In this document: piece by piece, positions 44,484 through 49,995 of the stretch
Layout: every line of letters starts with the position of its first letter
How positions within the stretch are numbered: the stretch's first letter is position 1
Source of the DNA: Nymphaea colorata
Lineage: Eukaryota > Streptophyta > Magnoliopsida > Nymphaeales > Nymphaeaceae
Direction: 5' to 3'
DNA: 64,000 nt
NCBI RefSeq assembly: GCF_008831285.2
Contig: NC_045141.1
Span: 2,420,001-2,484,000 of the forward strand
Notes under the pieces: model-generated
Told to the model about the DNA's origin: nothing
Seen by the model: the letters and a program-made list of their open reading frames with translations, nothing else
Database searches by the model: none
Translations under genes and position numbers: made by a program

Positions 44484-45133
44484 ACATATATATATATATA
44501 GACTCGCTGCATCTATTAAGTTTTTTTTTTTAGGAAATGCCACACATTAACCCTGCTCCTGTGCGGCATGGTTGTCAAGTATATCAAACCTGAAGAGGGT
44601 ATTTTGGTAAAAGGTTGTCGTACTGTATAAAACTTGTACCAATATCTTTTATCAATGTTTTTTATTCTGTTTTTTACATTCTTAAAGAATAGTATGGTGT
44701 TGTGAAGAATGTGATGCATGCTAAAGTGTGTTAAGGATAAGCCTTTGCTGCCATCCTGCTTTTGTTGAAAACGTATTGGAGCCTTGTTTTTACTCTTTCT
44801 TTCTTTCTCTTTTAACATTTCCTTGTATATGTTGCAGAATGAAACTATTGAATCTTTATTTTCTCCAAGGCTTGAAATGCATGAGAGCTTCCATTCCTTG
44901 GTTTTGGTTGGACCCAGAAATTGTGAATGGAATTTTTTTGCTGGTGGAATCTAAAAAGTATGTGCATTATTCTTGATACACTTTTTGCTTTACATGGCAG
45001 TTTAATATATTCAAGGACATGGTTGGGATTTCATCAGAGACAATGCTGTTACTATGGAGTATGACGGAAAGATGCAATCCCGCATCAAAATTCAACACCT
45101 ACTTTGACACGTTGCCGAAGGACTTCAATACTG
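24365..45133 (+). CDS. SET-domain protein (LSMT/SETD3-like), N-terminal 255 residues, five coding exons
   Basis: Joining 24365-24460, 26354-26482, 28479-28767, 36521-36639 and 45001-45133 gives one continuous frame, every junction with GT donor and AG acceptor and matching phase. The product starts MALSERKELEND. Exon 5 has the N-terminal SET signature GAGRGAFAVEDIDVGEAAL and ALEIPQSIVIS; exon 6 has ETMLLLWSM and YFDTLPKDFNTG. These fit plant relatives of Rubisco large-subunit methyltransferase and SETD3, which methylate lysine or histidine of non-histone proteins. The catalytic NHS region and substrate-binding domain should lie in later exons; I did not find them before 64000. Frame and splice sites are intact although the introns are full of transposons, so the gene is probably functional. 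Exact orthology and substrate are unknown. Confidence 0.8.
25225..25318. mobile_element. Remnant right end of a hAT-type element (CTATGTCACA family)
   Basis: The stretch ends with CCCGTGCCTATGTGACATAG, the complement of the CTATGTCACACGGGTA end seen at 40092 and 42044. CCCATGCC-type repeats lie just inside it. No left end was found, so it is truncated. Confidence 0.5.
25319..25455 (+). pseudogene. Copia reverse-transcriptase fragment
   Basis: Reads IVIVVVYVDNIILTCDIEQ, then MYLQKHFRTKDLGP, matching the YVDD box and the following KHFQTKDLGPL block of copia RT, with YVDD changed to YVDN. Only about 45 codons remain. Confidence 0.65.
25463..25760 (+). repeat. Tandem duplication, 163-bp period, second copy shortened
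   Basis: TTTTGTGGTTAGCCAATATG at 25463 recurs as TTTTGTGGTTAGGCAATATG at 25626. Both copies continue through AGGTGGTTTTAG, GAAGGCATATCAGTTGG and ATCTAACAGGAAAGAATGG. Copy 2 lacks about 38 bp. The reading is almost open but its family is not known to me. Confidence 0.8.
26354..26482 (+). CDS. SET gene, coding exon 2 (residues 33-75)
   Basis: Acceptor TTTTTCAG and donor GTTAGA bound 43 codons, phase 0 at both ends. The reading includes DLAFRLQFSDVSCPG and VVEVLEKIIQAARCLNLDE, a probable helical segment. Confidence 0.75.
26561..26647. repeat. Compound microsatellite (CT)n(AT)n(TTTA)n
   Basis: CT repeats run into AT repeats at about 26590 and then five TTTA units near 26615. Confidence 0.9.
27320..27669. 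repeat. AT-rich element of the AGCCACAAATAT family
   Basis: A poly-A/T-rich stretch with TTTTTGAAAAAACGCC ends in GAGAATAATATTTGTGAC. It lies just left of another copy at 27755. Borders are approximate. Confidence 0.45.
27755..28124. repeat. AT-rich element with AGCCACAAAT inverted ends
   Basis: Starts AGCCACAAATATAATG and ends GTGAAATTTGTGGCT, giving an inverted terminal repeat around 370 bp apart. The inner ends share a GGTTTTTAACAGCAAGGTTT-like block with related copies at 23615, 27669, 36733, 44310 and 46203. It has no ORF, and its class is unknown. Confidence 0.6.
28479..28767 (+). CDS. SET gene, coding exon 3 (residues 76-171 plus one base)
   Basis: Acceptor GGTTACAG and donor GTATTT (28768) bound 96 codons plus one base. 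The reading includes TELYFMEDYDDGPFSFRNE, LQQLLEEATMDKFNLLES and LLEWGRKHGVKSKLQIA. The start of the substrate-independent part of the LSMT-like fold (WGRKHG motif) is typical of the family. Confidence 0.85.
29480..29700 (+). mobile_element. Possible solo LTR segment (TATA and poly(A) signal)
   Basis: CCTTGTATATAAGGAGGG (about 29582) followed 60 bp later by GATCAATAAAACTT resembles the TATA box and polyadenylation signal arrangement of small copia LTRs. No TG...CA borders or target duplication were established. Confidence 0.3.
30395..30960 (+). repeat. Diverged direct duplication, about 300-bp period
   Basis: The order GCAG-TTTTTCAAAACTATTTGGTT, AAAGTAAAG, TTATAATAAGCCTCTTAT, GGTAATAAGAGG in 30395-30600 recurs as GCAGTTTTCAAAAAACTTGG, AAAGAAAG, TAATAATCCTCTTATTG, GGTAATAATGG in 30698-30925. 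The copies are strongly diverged. Confidence 0.55.
31119..31396 (+). repeat. 5' LTR of the intact copia element
   Basis: Starts TGTTAGCGTATGG and ends GATTCTTACA. It includes the internal palindrome CGGGTCTGTTCAGACCCG (31136-31153). Confidence 0.95.
31397..31409 (+). other. Primer-binding site of the intact copia element
   Basis: TGGTATCAGAGCC immediately after the LTR is complementary to the 3' end of initiator Met tRNA, the usual copia primer. Confidence 0.9.
31618..35928 (+). CDS. Copia Gag-Pol polyprotein, 1436 residues, uninterrupted
   Basis: The start is the first ATG (31618, MDQPTPSLLS); an upstream open extension has no ATG. Order: gag (residues about 20-260), zinc knuckle C290-x2-C293-x4-H298-x4-C303, protease with DSG at 361-363, pre-integrase zinc-binding part (HGRLAH to CSSCHICKSH), integrase core with D569, D632, E668, which is D-x62-D-x35-E, RT from about 960 with YVDD at 1111-1114, and RNase H with D1280 and STEAEYRAMA. 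All catalytic residues I can check are present. The order integrase before RT is diagnostic for Ty1-copia. The stop TAG (35926-35928) lies three bases inside the 3' LTR. The protein is probably competent for transposition. Confidence 0.95.
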   Translation: MDQPTPSLLSSSFLSQLISQKLNHSNYLTWKRQIVPFIKSHRLYGHIDGTTPAPPMYIDREVKKTVVGDQAAGAAAMSEIRFEYETITENNPEYEAWLAHNQSLVAYITSTLSEEVLGGIDDDLTALELWSTLATTYSQVSEARFLQLRRQFQDIKRGTRTVLEYLNEIKSVSDQLAAIGHPVSDKDKVQQALSGLGTHFDIFCTALEVLPILPTFEDLKAKLFQHEASRVQRQNLIPSNSHNVLITGTHALQGNRTRTWIPQAGMGRGILPTPQGMNTTSATSRRVPTCFYCNKRGHVKSECWHNPQNKNNQIRREKKATAVSASSSSGSNVSADVQQLLMTALSKLHLKQNEQGEWYVDSGAAAHVTGDAGNLSSALPYLDKGSVVMGDGSHHTISHIGNVQISMGSSSIPLKNVLVVPSVKKNIISVSKLIDDTQSSVEFTPSSVYVKDARTKKTFAEGTRKGDMYVLEGAPQMSKSHPSDSCFPSHSEVNVTEYNKPSIWHGRLAHCSQSFVRSLVADRLLDKSSLSSVSESSMCSSCHICKSHALPFQLINKRAPKVFDTIYSDVWGPAPVPSSSGSRYYVIFVDSYSRYTWIHFMKHKSEVFRLFTQFHALVQNKYSSNIVHFQCDGGGEFISNEFTEYLLDNGITRQISCPHTPQQNGIAERKHRHIVESAFSMMHETDLPMTLWTEAFHTAVHVINRLPLALLDGKSPFFLLHQEQPRYEELRVFGCVCYVHVDVSLRNKFQDRAVLCRFIGYAENYKGYRCYNPKTGRVHISRHVVFDENRLQDPKATSVTLKDKNEVYDTWLHAEILRQGAAMLTEHNEQVVNEPETSVSSSLSSTTSLDSMPSSSQPSEPPMHNRFSGLVYSRRSVPTAVPRQSQRVRHPIDRWVSYNSFSLDFQLFMTEVSKKVEPTSYHNASKEKCWVEAMNEEMAALHECQTWQIVHRPADKNVVGSKWVYKLKYKPDGSIDRYKARLVARGFTQQYGEDYDETFSPVIKMGTIRVIISLAVSYGWPLYQLDVKNAFLHGILKEEVYMEQPPGYTTHDSQKWVCKLHKSLYGLKQASRSWFDRFSHHIQQIGFLRSSLDHSLFIYRTGEAITWLLIYVDDIVITGNSSSHISYVKGMLKQEFKMKDLGELRYFLGVELDRTNDSLTLTQHKYTLDVLDRAGMTNCKPITTPSVLNTKLTASDGTAAYSNPTFYRSIVGMLQYLTFTRPDIVYAVNQISQFMHAPTEGHMDAAKRILRYLKATLGDGLVYTKCSNVSLGHSIYTYTDADWAGDPDDRRSVSGFCLFLDSNLICWSSKKQRAVARSSTEAEYRAMAAGTAEASWLRHLLGKLNLPIVRSSLLCDNQSAIKIAFNPILHNRTKHIEIDQHFIRQKVEEAEILPTYISTNEQIADLFTKGLTGQHFWDLKNKLCMIKSHAQLEGSC
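35923..36199 (+). repeat. 3' LTR of the intact copia element
   Basis: Nearly identical to 31119-31396; differences seen are GGGGATC/GGGGGTC, a T-run one base shorter, and CATCATC/CATCCTC. Confidence 0.95.
36521..36639 (+). CDS. SET gene, coding exon 4 (residues 172-211), SET-N motif
   Basis: Acceptor GGTAAACAG and donor GTATGC. The first codon is completed by the last base of the previous exon. It encodes FNGAGRGAFAVEDIDVG, the AdoMet-contacting start of the SET domain, then ALEIPQSIVISEQHIYESNM. Confidence 0.9.
36733..37511. repeat. AT-rich element with AGCCACAAATAT inverted ends (779 bp)
   Basis: Begins AGCCACAAATATTGTTTTTG and ends ATCACGATATTTGTGGCT. This is the longest copy of the family. 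It begins about 90 bp after exon 4. It contains unrelated-looking AT-rich DNA and no credible ORF. Confidence 0.6.
37607..39540 (+). mobile_element. Possible gypsy (Del/Tekay-like) LTR or LTR fragment
   Basis: TATCACACCCTAAATTTCAT at 37607 resembles the TGTCACACCC start typical of Del/Tekay LTRs. The following 1.9 kb is non-coding, moderately AT-rich and unlike the surrounding intron. I could not fix the right border, and no internal domain is present. Confidence 0.35.
39714..39741. repeat. (TA)n microsatellite
   Basis: A perfect TA run between 39714 and 39741. Confidence 0.95.
40084..40458. mobile_element. Short non-autonomous hAT-type element (CTATGTCACA family, 359 bp)
   Basis: The element proper is 40092-40450, flanked by the exact 8-bp duplication CATATATG (40084-40091 and 40451-40458). 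The ends CTATGTCACACGGGTACGGG and, on the other strand, CTATGTCTCACGGACACAGC form an inverted repeat. It has no coding capacity. The end sequence is shared with the larger element at 42044-43448. Confidence 0.85.
40475..40514. repeat. (CT)n(TA)n microsatellite
   Basis: CT repeats followed by TA repeats, just right of the 359-bp element. Confidence 0.9.
40515..40780 (-). mobile_element. Copia LTR scrap with primer-binding site, minus orientation
   Basis: On the minus strand TGGTATTAGAGCC (40566-40578) follows a sequence whose plus-strand copy begins TGTTGCACGAGAGGG (40579), so an LTR on the right is followed by a primer-binding site and a short leader with GCCGGCGATCTCC-like sequence. The outer LTR border is not defined. 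Confidence 0.45.
40800..41149. repeat. Long pyrimidine-rich tract
   Basis: About 350 bp is almost entirely C and T on the plus strand, with only scattered purines. It gives long ORFs of Phe, Ser and Leu that I treat as artefacts. Confidence 0.85.
41150..41173. repeat. (TG)n microsatellite
   Basis: A TG run ending the pyrimidine tract; it is complementary to the (AC)n run at 41276. Confidence 0.95.
41276..41315. repeat. (AC)n microsatellite
   Basis: A 40-bp AC run, about 100 bp from the complementary TG run, so the two could pair as a stem. Confidence 0.95.
42036..43456. mobile_element. Non-autonomous hAT-type element (CTATGTCACA family, 1405 bp)
   Basis: The element proper is 42044-43448, flanked by the exact 8-bp duplication GTCCTTGT (42036-42043 and 43449-43456). 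The left end CAATGTCACACGGGTACTCC and the complement of the right end, CTATGTCACATGGGTACGGG, form the inverted repeat. Both subterminal regions are built of GGGTACGG-type units (42053-42190 and 43360-43440). It codes for no transposase. The middle contains a GC-rich duplicated block at 42330-42590. Confidence 0.85.
42325..42592. repeat. GC-rich tandem duplication, about 117-bp period
   Basis: GGGTTTCGTTTCCTCTCATC followed by GTGCGACG and several GGCGACGG units occurs at about 42331 and again at 42448. The apparent 190-residue minus-strand ORF over it is a by-product of the repeat. Confidence 0.8.
43985..44310. repeat. AT-rich element of the AGCCACAAATAT family
   Basis: Contains TTAAGATTTTGGCCACCTTT and GATTAATTGTTTTAAAATTT shared with 23458-23520 and ends AATAATAATTGTGGCT. 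The left border is approximate. Confidence 0.55.
44431..44500. repeat. (TA)n microsatellite with CATA interruptions
   Basis: About 70 bp of TA repeats with a few TACATA units. Confidence 0.95.
45001..45133 (+). CDS. SET gene, coding exon 5 (residues 212-255 plus one base)
   Basis: Acceptor TTTACATGGCAG and donor GTAAAG (45134). It reads FNIFKDMVGISSETMLLLW, then SKFNTYFDTLPKDFNTG, well matching the SET insert of the family. The exon ends in phase 1, so the next exon must start by completing a Gly-type codon. Confidence 0.85.
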
Positions 45134-45180
45134 GTAAAGCACATGGATTTTAGTCTAGAATATTAGCTATGAAGAAGTCT

Positions 45181-45434
45181 AGAAGATTATTTCTTTACTC
45201 CAAGGAGTTGTAGCGCACTGGGCAGCAAGGCAGTCCATTTCAAAGGGATCTGGGTTATAAATCCCGTGAGTAATGTCATGACCAGTTGTTTACTCTTCTG
45301 GACTGCAAAGTGTCCTGAAGCATGTTCTTGAGCCTCGAGGATGAGGAGCATTGGGGGGAGGCAATGACCTCTCTTCAGGGTGGTGGAAAGAACAAACTCA
45401 CCCTGAAAAAAAGGAAGAAAGAAGATTATTTCTT
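45181..45434 (+). mobile_element. tRNA-derived SINE with 15-bp target duplication
   Basis: The body is 45196-45419, flanked by the exact repeat AGAAGATTATTTCTT (45181-45195 and 45420-45434). Near the 5' end are an A-box-like TAGCGCACTGGG (45211-45222) and, about 40 bp on, a B-box-like GGGTTATAAATCCC (45253-45266), the internal RNA polymerase III promoter of a tRNA-derived SINE. The 3' end is A-rich (CTGAAAAAAAGGAAGAA). It encodes no protein and would depend on a LINE for movement. The B box is one base longer than the consensus GGTTCGAATCC. Confidence 0.75.
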
Positions 45435-45639
45435 GGTAGTATGCTGTTGCATGTCTTGGTCTGCCCGTCACAACTCCACGCTAGCTGGCAGAGCTCTCCT
45501 CCACAAATGATCATTCTTAAAATAGGAAAATGGCTGGGATGAGGTGCAGGCATAAACGCCACTTCGCCTCCAGCCTAAAAAGAAGTATACATCCTCTCCA
45601 AGACTGCCAATAATACGGCAAAGCTTCCATTGTTAATTT

Positions 45640-45993
45640 TAACAGTCCTCCATACTCATAAGTTCCATCAGTTTAAACTAGGGCCTAGGCCTGTTGTGGG
45701 AGTGTGTCGGGTCATTGAAGTGGTATTAAAGCTGGTTCAACACTCGGACCTAGGGTCGCACTCAGGTGAATGCATATGCCTTAAGGGGTTAGATTGTAAT
45801 GCCCCACATTCAAAGTTTAGTTTCATGTTGAAGGTTGTGAAGATTCTTCAAGGGCTTATAATGAGGGTTTTTAAGTCATTGATTGTTTTGGTTCCTAGCC
45901 TTTTTGGGGTAGGAACCAAAACTGCTAGGGGCTGGTTGGGATCCGTCGAACCAGGGGCTCGAGCCGAGTGTGAGAGTGGGCTGGGTTGTTACA
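45640..45993 (+). mobile_element. TRIM-like miniature LTR element (partial 5' LTR, PBS, PPT, 3' LTR)
   Basis: TGGTATTAAAGCTGG at 45721 resembles a primer-binding site. About 60 bp later, CCTTAAGGGGTTAGA resembles a polypurine tract and is followed by a 199-bp block starting TGTAATGCCCCACATT (45795) and ending GGGCTGGGTTGTTACA (45993), with TG...CA ends. The internal region of about 70 bp has no coding room, which is typical of TRIM elements. Only the end of the 5' LTR can be suspected left of 45721. Confidence 0.5.
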
Positions 45994-46202
45994 TTGAGAT
46001 AGAGCTTCCCTTGAGATGAGGGGGGATGTGTTTCTTTTGCATGATAAATGGGCAGCCAACTGTTGGGAATCAGTTCTACTTCTGGCTTCAGAGATACTTG
46101 TGGGTGAAGCAAACACTACCTTATGCTTAGGTCTCTTAGGTCCACAGTTTGGTTGATCCTTTGAGGACATATCCAGCTCTATCTTCATTTGGTATGAATC
46201 AT

Positions 46203-46520
46203 AGTCACAAATAACGTTTCAGAGTTTTAAACGGTGAGGTTTTTCTCGGGTATAATACGGTGAGCTTGAAAAAAACGAGAAAAAGATGGTAAATTTTTAA
46301 AAATTAAAAGAAAATTAAAAATGGGAGAAAAATAAAATAAGTGAGAAACTAATAACACAGACATCTAAAGATAAATAGATTTGCAACAAATAAAAATTGA
46401 AAATGAAAAAAAAATAGTTGGCATTAAAAAAAATAAAAAAAGTGAAAAGAAACTCGAAAAAAGAGCATTAAAAACGTGGTTTTTTTGTTTTTAATGTTTT
46501 TTCTATTGAAAGAAAAAAAA
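46203..46520. repeat. AT-rich element of the AGCCACAAATAT family, interrupted by copia A
   Basis: Starts AGTCACAAATAACGTTTCAG, then AAACGGTGAGGTTTTTCTCG, the family end. It runs to the LTR of copia A at 46521; its other end was not found and may lie beyond the nested insertions. Confidence 0.5.
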
Positions 46521-46739
46521 TGAGACAAATTTAACATGGAAAACCTTCCACTTGAGGGAACAACCACGATGAAGGGAGAACTGGTGCTCACTAGCAGCCA
46601 GACTCTCTCTAAAAAATTTCATTCACTCGTAAAAAAGTGGGGTTACAATGTCTTAAATAACGCCCAACAAGAACACAGACTGGATCCGATCCAGACCCGG
46701 ACCCAGACATAAAAATACATTCACTAAAACACGTCGACA
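46521..46739 (-). repeat. 3' LTR of copia A
   Basis: On the plus strand it starts TGAGACAAATTTAAC and ends ACACGTCGACA, next to CTCCCCCTCAAG (the polypurine tract in complement). The outer border is inferred from TG...CA rules; the flank is an A-run, so no target duplication can be read. Confidence 0.6.
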
Positions 46740-46769
46740 CTCCCCCTCAAGTTGGGCATACATATCAAA

Positions 46770-48600
46770 CATGCCTAACTTGGATACATTTTTCTCAAAC
46801 AAGGTCAATGACAAGACTTTAGTTTGAACATCAGCTGCCTGATCTTCGGACTTTATGTATGGTAGAACCAATTCTTTAGCATCAATTCTCTCCCGAATAA
46901 AATGACGGTCAATCTCGACATGTTTTGTGTTCTGTCATGTAGCACCGGATTGTTGGCCAAGTTGATCGCTGATTTGTTATCACAATACATCTTAATTGGC
47001 CCTTCAATTTTTATCCCAATGTCACTTAATAATACTTTTAGCCACAATAGCTCAGAAACTCCCATGGCCATAGCCCTGTATTCAGCTTCTGCGTTAAACC
47101 GAGAGCAAACATCTTGTCTCTTACTCTTCCATACCACGAGATTCTCTCCCAGGTAGATACAATAGCCTGACCTCCTAGTATCAACACAGTCTGCCCAGTC
47201 AGCATCAGAGTATCCTTCAATCTCGAGAGAGTCTTGCCTAACATACGTGAGCCCCTTGCCAGGATTCCTCTTGAAGTAACACAAAATCATGTCAACAGCC
47301 TTCAAGTGAACATCTGTTGGAGCATGCATGAGCTGACTCATCACATTTACAACAAAGGTAATATCAGGTCTGGTGAGGGTAAGAAGAATCAACTTTTCCA
47401 CCAGACACTGATACCTTTCCTTGGCATCTTTACAGAGAGGTTCCCCATCTCAAATACTGAGCTTGTATCCAACATCTAGAGGAGTAGGAGCAGGTCTACA
47501 CCCAGTTTTCCAGTCTCCTTTAGTAAATGTAAAGTGTATTTACGTTGAATGAATACAAGGTTAGTGTTAGATGTAGCAATTCCAATACCAAGAAAATATC
47601 TCACTTACCAAGATCCTTGACATCAAACTCGACAGCCAACAATTCCTTCAATTTAATTGCTTCATCTTTATCATCACCTGTAAATCAACATATACTAACA
47701 TAAGAGTCACTTTATGCTCATTCCTCTTCACAAAGAGTATGATATCCATTCCGTTGATTATAACCATGTTGTCTCATAACTAGTCTAAGATGTTCATTCC
47801 ATGCTCGAGGAGATTGCTTGAGCCCATGCAAAGCTTTCCTAAATTTGCAGCATTTTCCTGGTTCCTCATATCGCGGGGGCATGCATATATACACCTCCTC
47901 TTCAAGGTCTCCATTAAAGCGTTGTTGACATCAAGTTGGTACATCTTCCACTCCTTTATCACTACTAAAGATATAACAACTCTGACAGTCTTCATCTTTG
48001 CAACAGGAGCAAAAGTTTCCAAGTAGTCAATTCCATATTTCTGACTGAACCCCTTGGCAACCAAGCAAGTTTTGTATCTATCAACACTCCCATCAGGCTT
48101 ATACTTAATAGTGTAAACCCACTTGGATCCTACTAGATGAGCTGCTTCAGGAATCTCTACCACCTCCCACATTCTGTTTCTGTTAAGAGCTTCCATCCAG
48201 TGTTGTACGTATCGTACGATACGGGGCAGTATCGTACGATACGCATCGTCGTGTTCCGAAAATGCGATACGATACACCACTTGTATCATACAGTTACGAT
48301 ACAGGCATCGTATCGTACGATATGGTTACAATACGGCTACGATACAGTTACGATACGTACGATAGGGTACAATACAATAATTTTTATTGATTTTTTATAT
48401 TTTTTCTGATTCTTTTTTTTAAAAATACAATTTAGTTACGATACGTTATGATATTTTACGATACAACGTATCTTAAAGCCAGATCGATACGGCTTACGAT
48501 ACGCTTTTTACATCATTGCTTCCATCTCTTCTTGCATTGCATGAGTCCACTTGAAATTGCTCTGAGCCTTAGCAACAGTTCTGAGAATCACAACCAAAGA
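46770..48600 (-). pseudogene. Copia A RNase H and reverse transcriptase, decayed
   Basis: RNase H: YSDADWADCVDTRRS, AEAEYRAMAMGVSELLWL and MYCDNKSAINLANNPVLHDR between 47401 and 46853. RT: WVYTIKYKPDGSVDRYK and YQLDVNNALM between 48180 and 47920. The YVDD segment (about 47650-47760) is broken by frame changes. The reading is interrupted by the hAT-type insertion at 48198-48518. Confidence 0.85.
48190..48526. mobile_element. Short non-autonomous hAT-type element with GTATCGTACGATAC motifs (321 bp)
   Basis: The element proper is 48198-48518, flanked by the exact 8-bp duplication CTTCCATC (48190-48197 and 48519-48526). The ends are CAGTGTTGTACGTATCGTAC and, complemented, CAATGATGTAAAAAGCGTAT. 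The interior is packed with direct and inverted copies of CGTATCGTACGATAC and TACGATAC. It carries no ORF. It sits inside the RT of copia A. The ends and motifs resemble the left end of the large element at 60712. Confidence 0.85.
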
Positions 48601-49822
48601 AAGCGATGAAACCTTTGTAGTTCTTGCTCAGTTTAGAATATGATACGAAGTTACCAATAGGATGTTGAGTACATGACCTGACACCCTTTCTAAGAGCAAT
48701 GAGTATCTCTTCATTTGCAACATCTATCTGAAATCTCTCAATAGACTTCTCTCGAGCACGACTTGGATCATCCAGGGAAGTTATAGCACTAGGATTGGGA
48801 GTATAATTCTTTCCACCAATCACCTCATCTATAGGCTCTACTGCAAGCAATCTTCGTCTAGAGTAAACCTGCCCAAAAAAGTGGTCATGTTCCTTCACTT
48901 TTTCAATAGTACAATAATCATCCTCCTTGTGCTCAAGAAGATTTGTAGCCTGACTCTCTTTTATTTTGTACTTCAGAAAATGTGTGAACTGAATTTCTTG
49001 ACTTGGAGAATACTCTTCCCTAGATGTGAACTTCTCCTCTTGAAGAGAATTCTCACCAAAATAGGAGACATGTTCAAGGAAAGTGACATCTTTGGTAACA
49101 TAGACACGACCAATGGAAGGATCAAGGCACTTATACCCCTTTTGAGTGAGAGAATAACCTACAAATACACCTTTAATCGACTGTGGATCAAGCCTTTTAA
49201 TGTTACGATTGTGATTGTGAATAAAACAGACACATCCAAAGACAAGAGGTGGAAGAAGAAAGGGTTGACGACTCCCTGGTAACATAGAATGAGGAGTCTG
49301 CCCATTCAATACACGACTAGGCATACGATTAACCAAATATGAACTAGTGAGGACAACATCACCCCAACACTGTTTTGGAAGATGCCGTTGAAATGACGAT
49401 TCTTTCTTTCAGCAACCCCATTTTTTGGGGGGGGGGGGACTGTAACCACAGGACGTCTCATGAACAATCCTTTTTTTTCGAAAGAAGTTATCGATAGACT
49501 GACACATATACTCACGAGCATTGTCAAACCGAAAGGTCTTCACAGAGGTTCCAAATTGAGTTTACACAAGAACAATGAACGGCTCTATGACATTACATAC
49601 TTCACTACGGTCCTTCAGTAAGTATACAAAAGTGTTACAAGAACAATCATCTATAAAGGTTATAAAGTATTGAAAACCATGACAGGAAGGAATTCTTGAA
49701 GGTCCCCACATATCAGAATGAATCAAGGAAAAAACTTCATCAGTACGATTGGTAGAAATAGGGTATGAAGCCCCAACATGTTTAGAAAACTGACCTACAT
49801 CACAAGATATCACATTCATATC
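48569..49822 (-). pseudogene. Copia A integrase, decayed
   Basis: Pieces in three frames: FSLIHSDMWGPSRIPSCHGF (about 49750), TFIDDCSCNTFVYLLKD, NGVAERKNRHFNGIF (about 49410, carrying the catalytic E region) and VFGCVCFIHNHNRNIKRLDP (about 49230). A G-run of ten bases near 49428-49438 marks one of the frame breaks. The domain is cut at 49822 by copia B. Confidence 0.8.
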
Positions 49823-49988
49823 TGATAAGATTAGAGAGAATTATATTTTGATTAACCTCGAAATCTGCCCTAACTCCTCTTTATATAGACTAGAGGAGAG
49901 TGAGAAGATACAAGAGACCCATCTAAAGGAAATGTTATTACAAAAGTACCCTCTTAAACCTAAAACTGAATATAAACACATCTTAACA
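49823..49988 (-). repeat. 3' LTR of copia B
   Basis: TG...CA ends (TGATAAGATTAG to CATCTTAACA on the plus strand). A minus-strand TATA box, TATATAAAG, lies at about 49878-49887. Confidence 0.95.
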
Positions 49989-49995
49989 CTCCCCC

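Larger units (their letters stand above)
36640..45000 (+). other. Intron 5 of the SET gene (8.4 kb)
   Basis: In order it contains an AT-rich element (36733-37511), a possible gypsy LTR fragment (37607-39540), a 359-bp hAT-type element, a copia LTR scrap, a pyrimidine tract with microsatellites, a 1405-bp hAT-type element, another AT-rich element and a TA microsatellite. No exon is needed inside it, because exon 4 and exon 5 of the coding series join in frame. Confidence 0.75.
45134..46520 (+). other. Start of intron 6 of the SET gene
   Basis: Begins with donor GTAAAGC. It holds a SINE, a TRIM-like element and the left part of an AT-rich family copy before running into the nested copia block at 46521. 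No following exon was recognised up to 64000, so the intron is at least 18.9 kb or the gene is cut here. Confidence 0.55.

Noticed and set aside
44728-44976. Possible additional SET-gene exon upstream of 45001
   Set aside because: The exon at 36521-36639 joins directly to 45001 in phase 0 and gives the expected family sequence (ESNM-FNIFKD); an exon here would disrupt it.
45187-45542. Small ORFs on both strands over the SINE
   Set aside because: The segment is bounded by a 15-bp target duplication with polymerase III-type boxes; it is a non-coding SINE.
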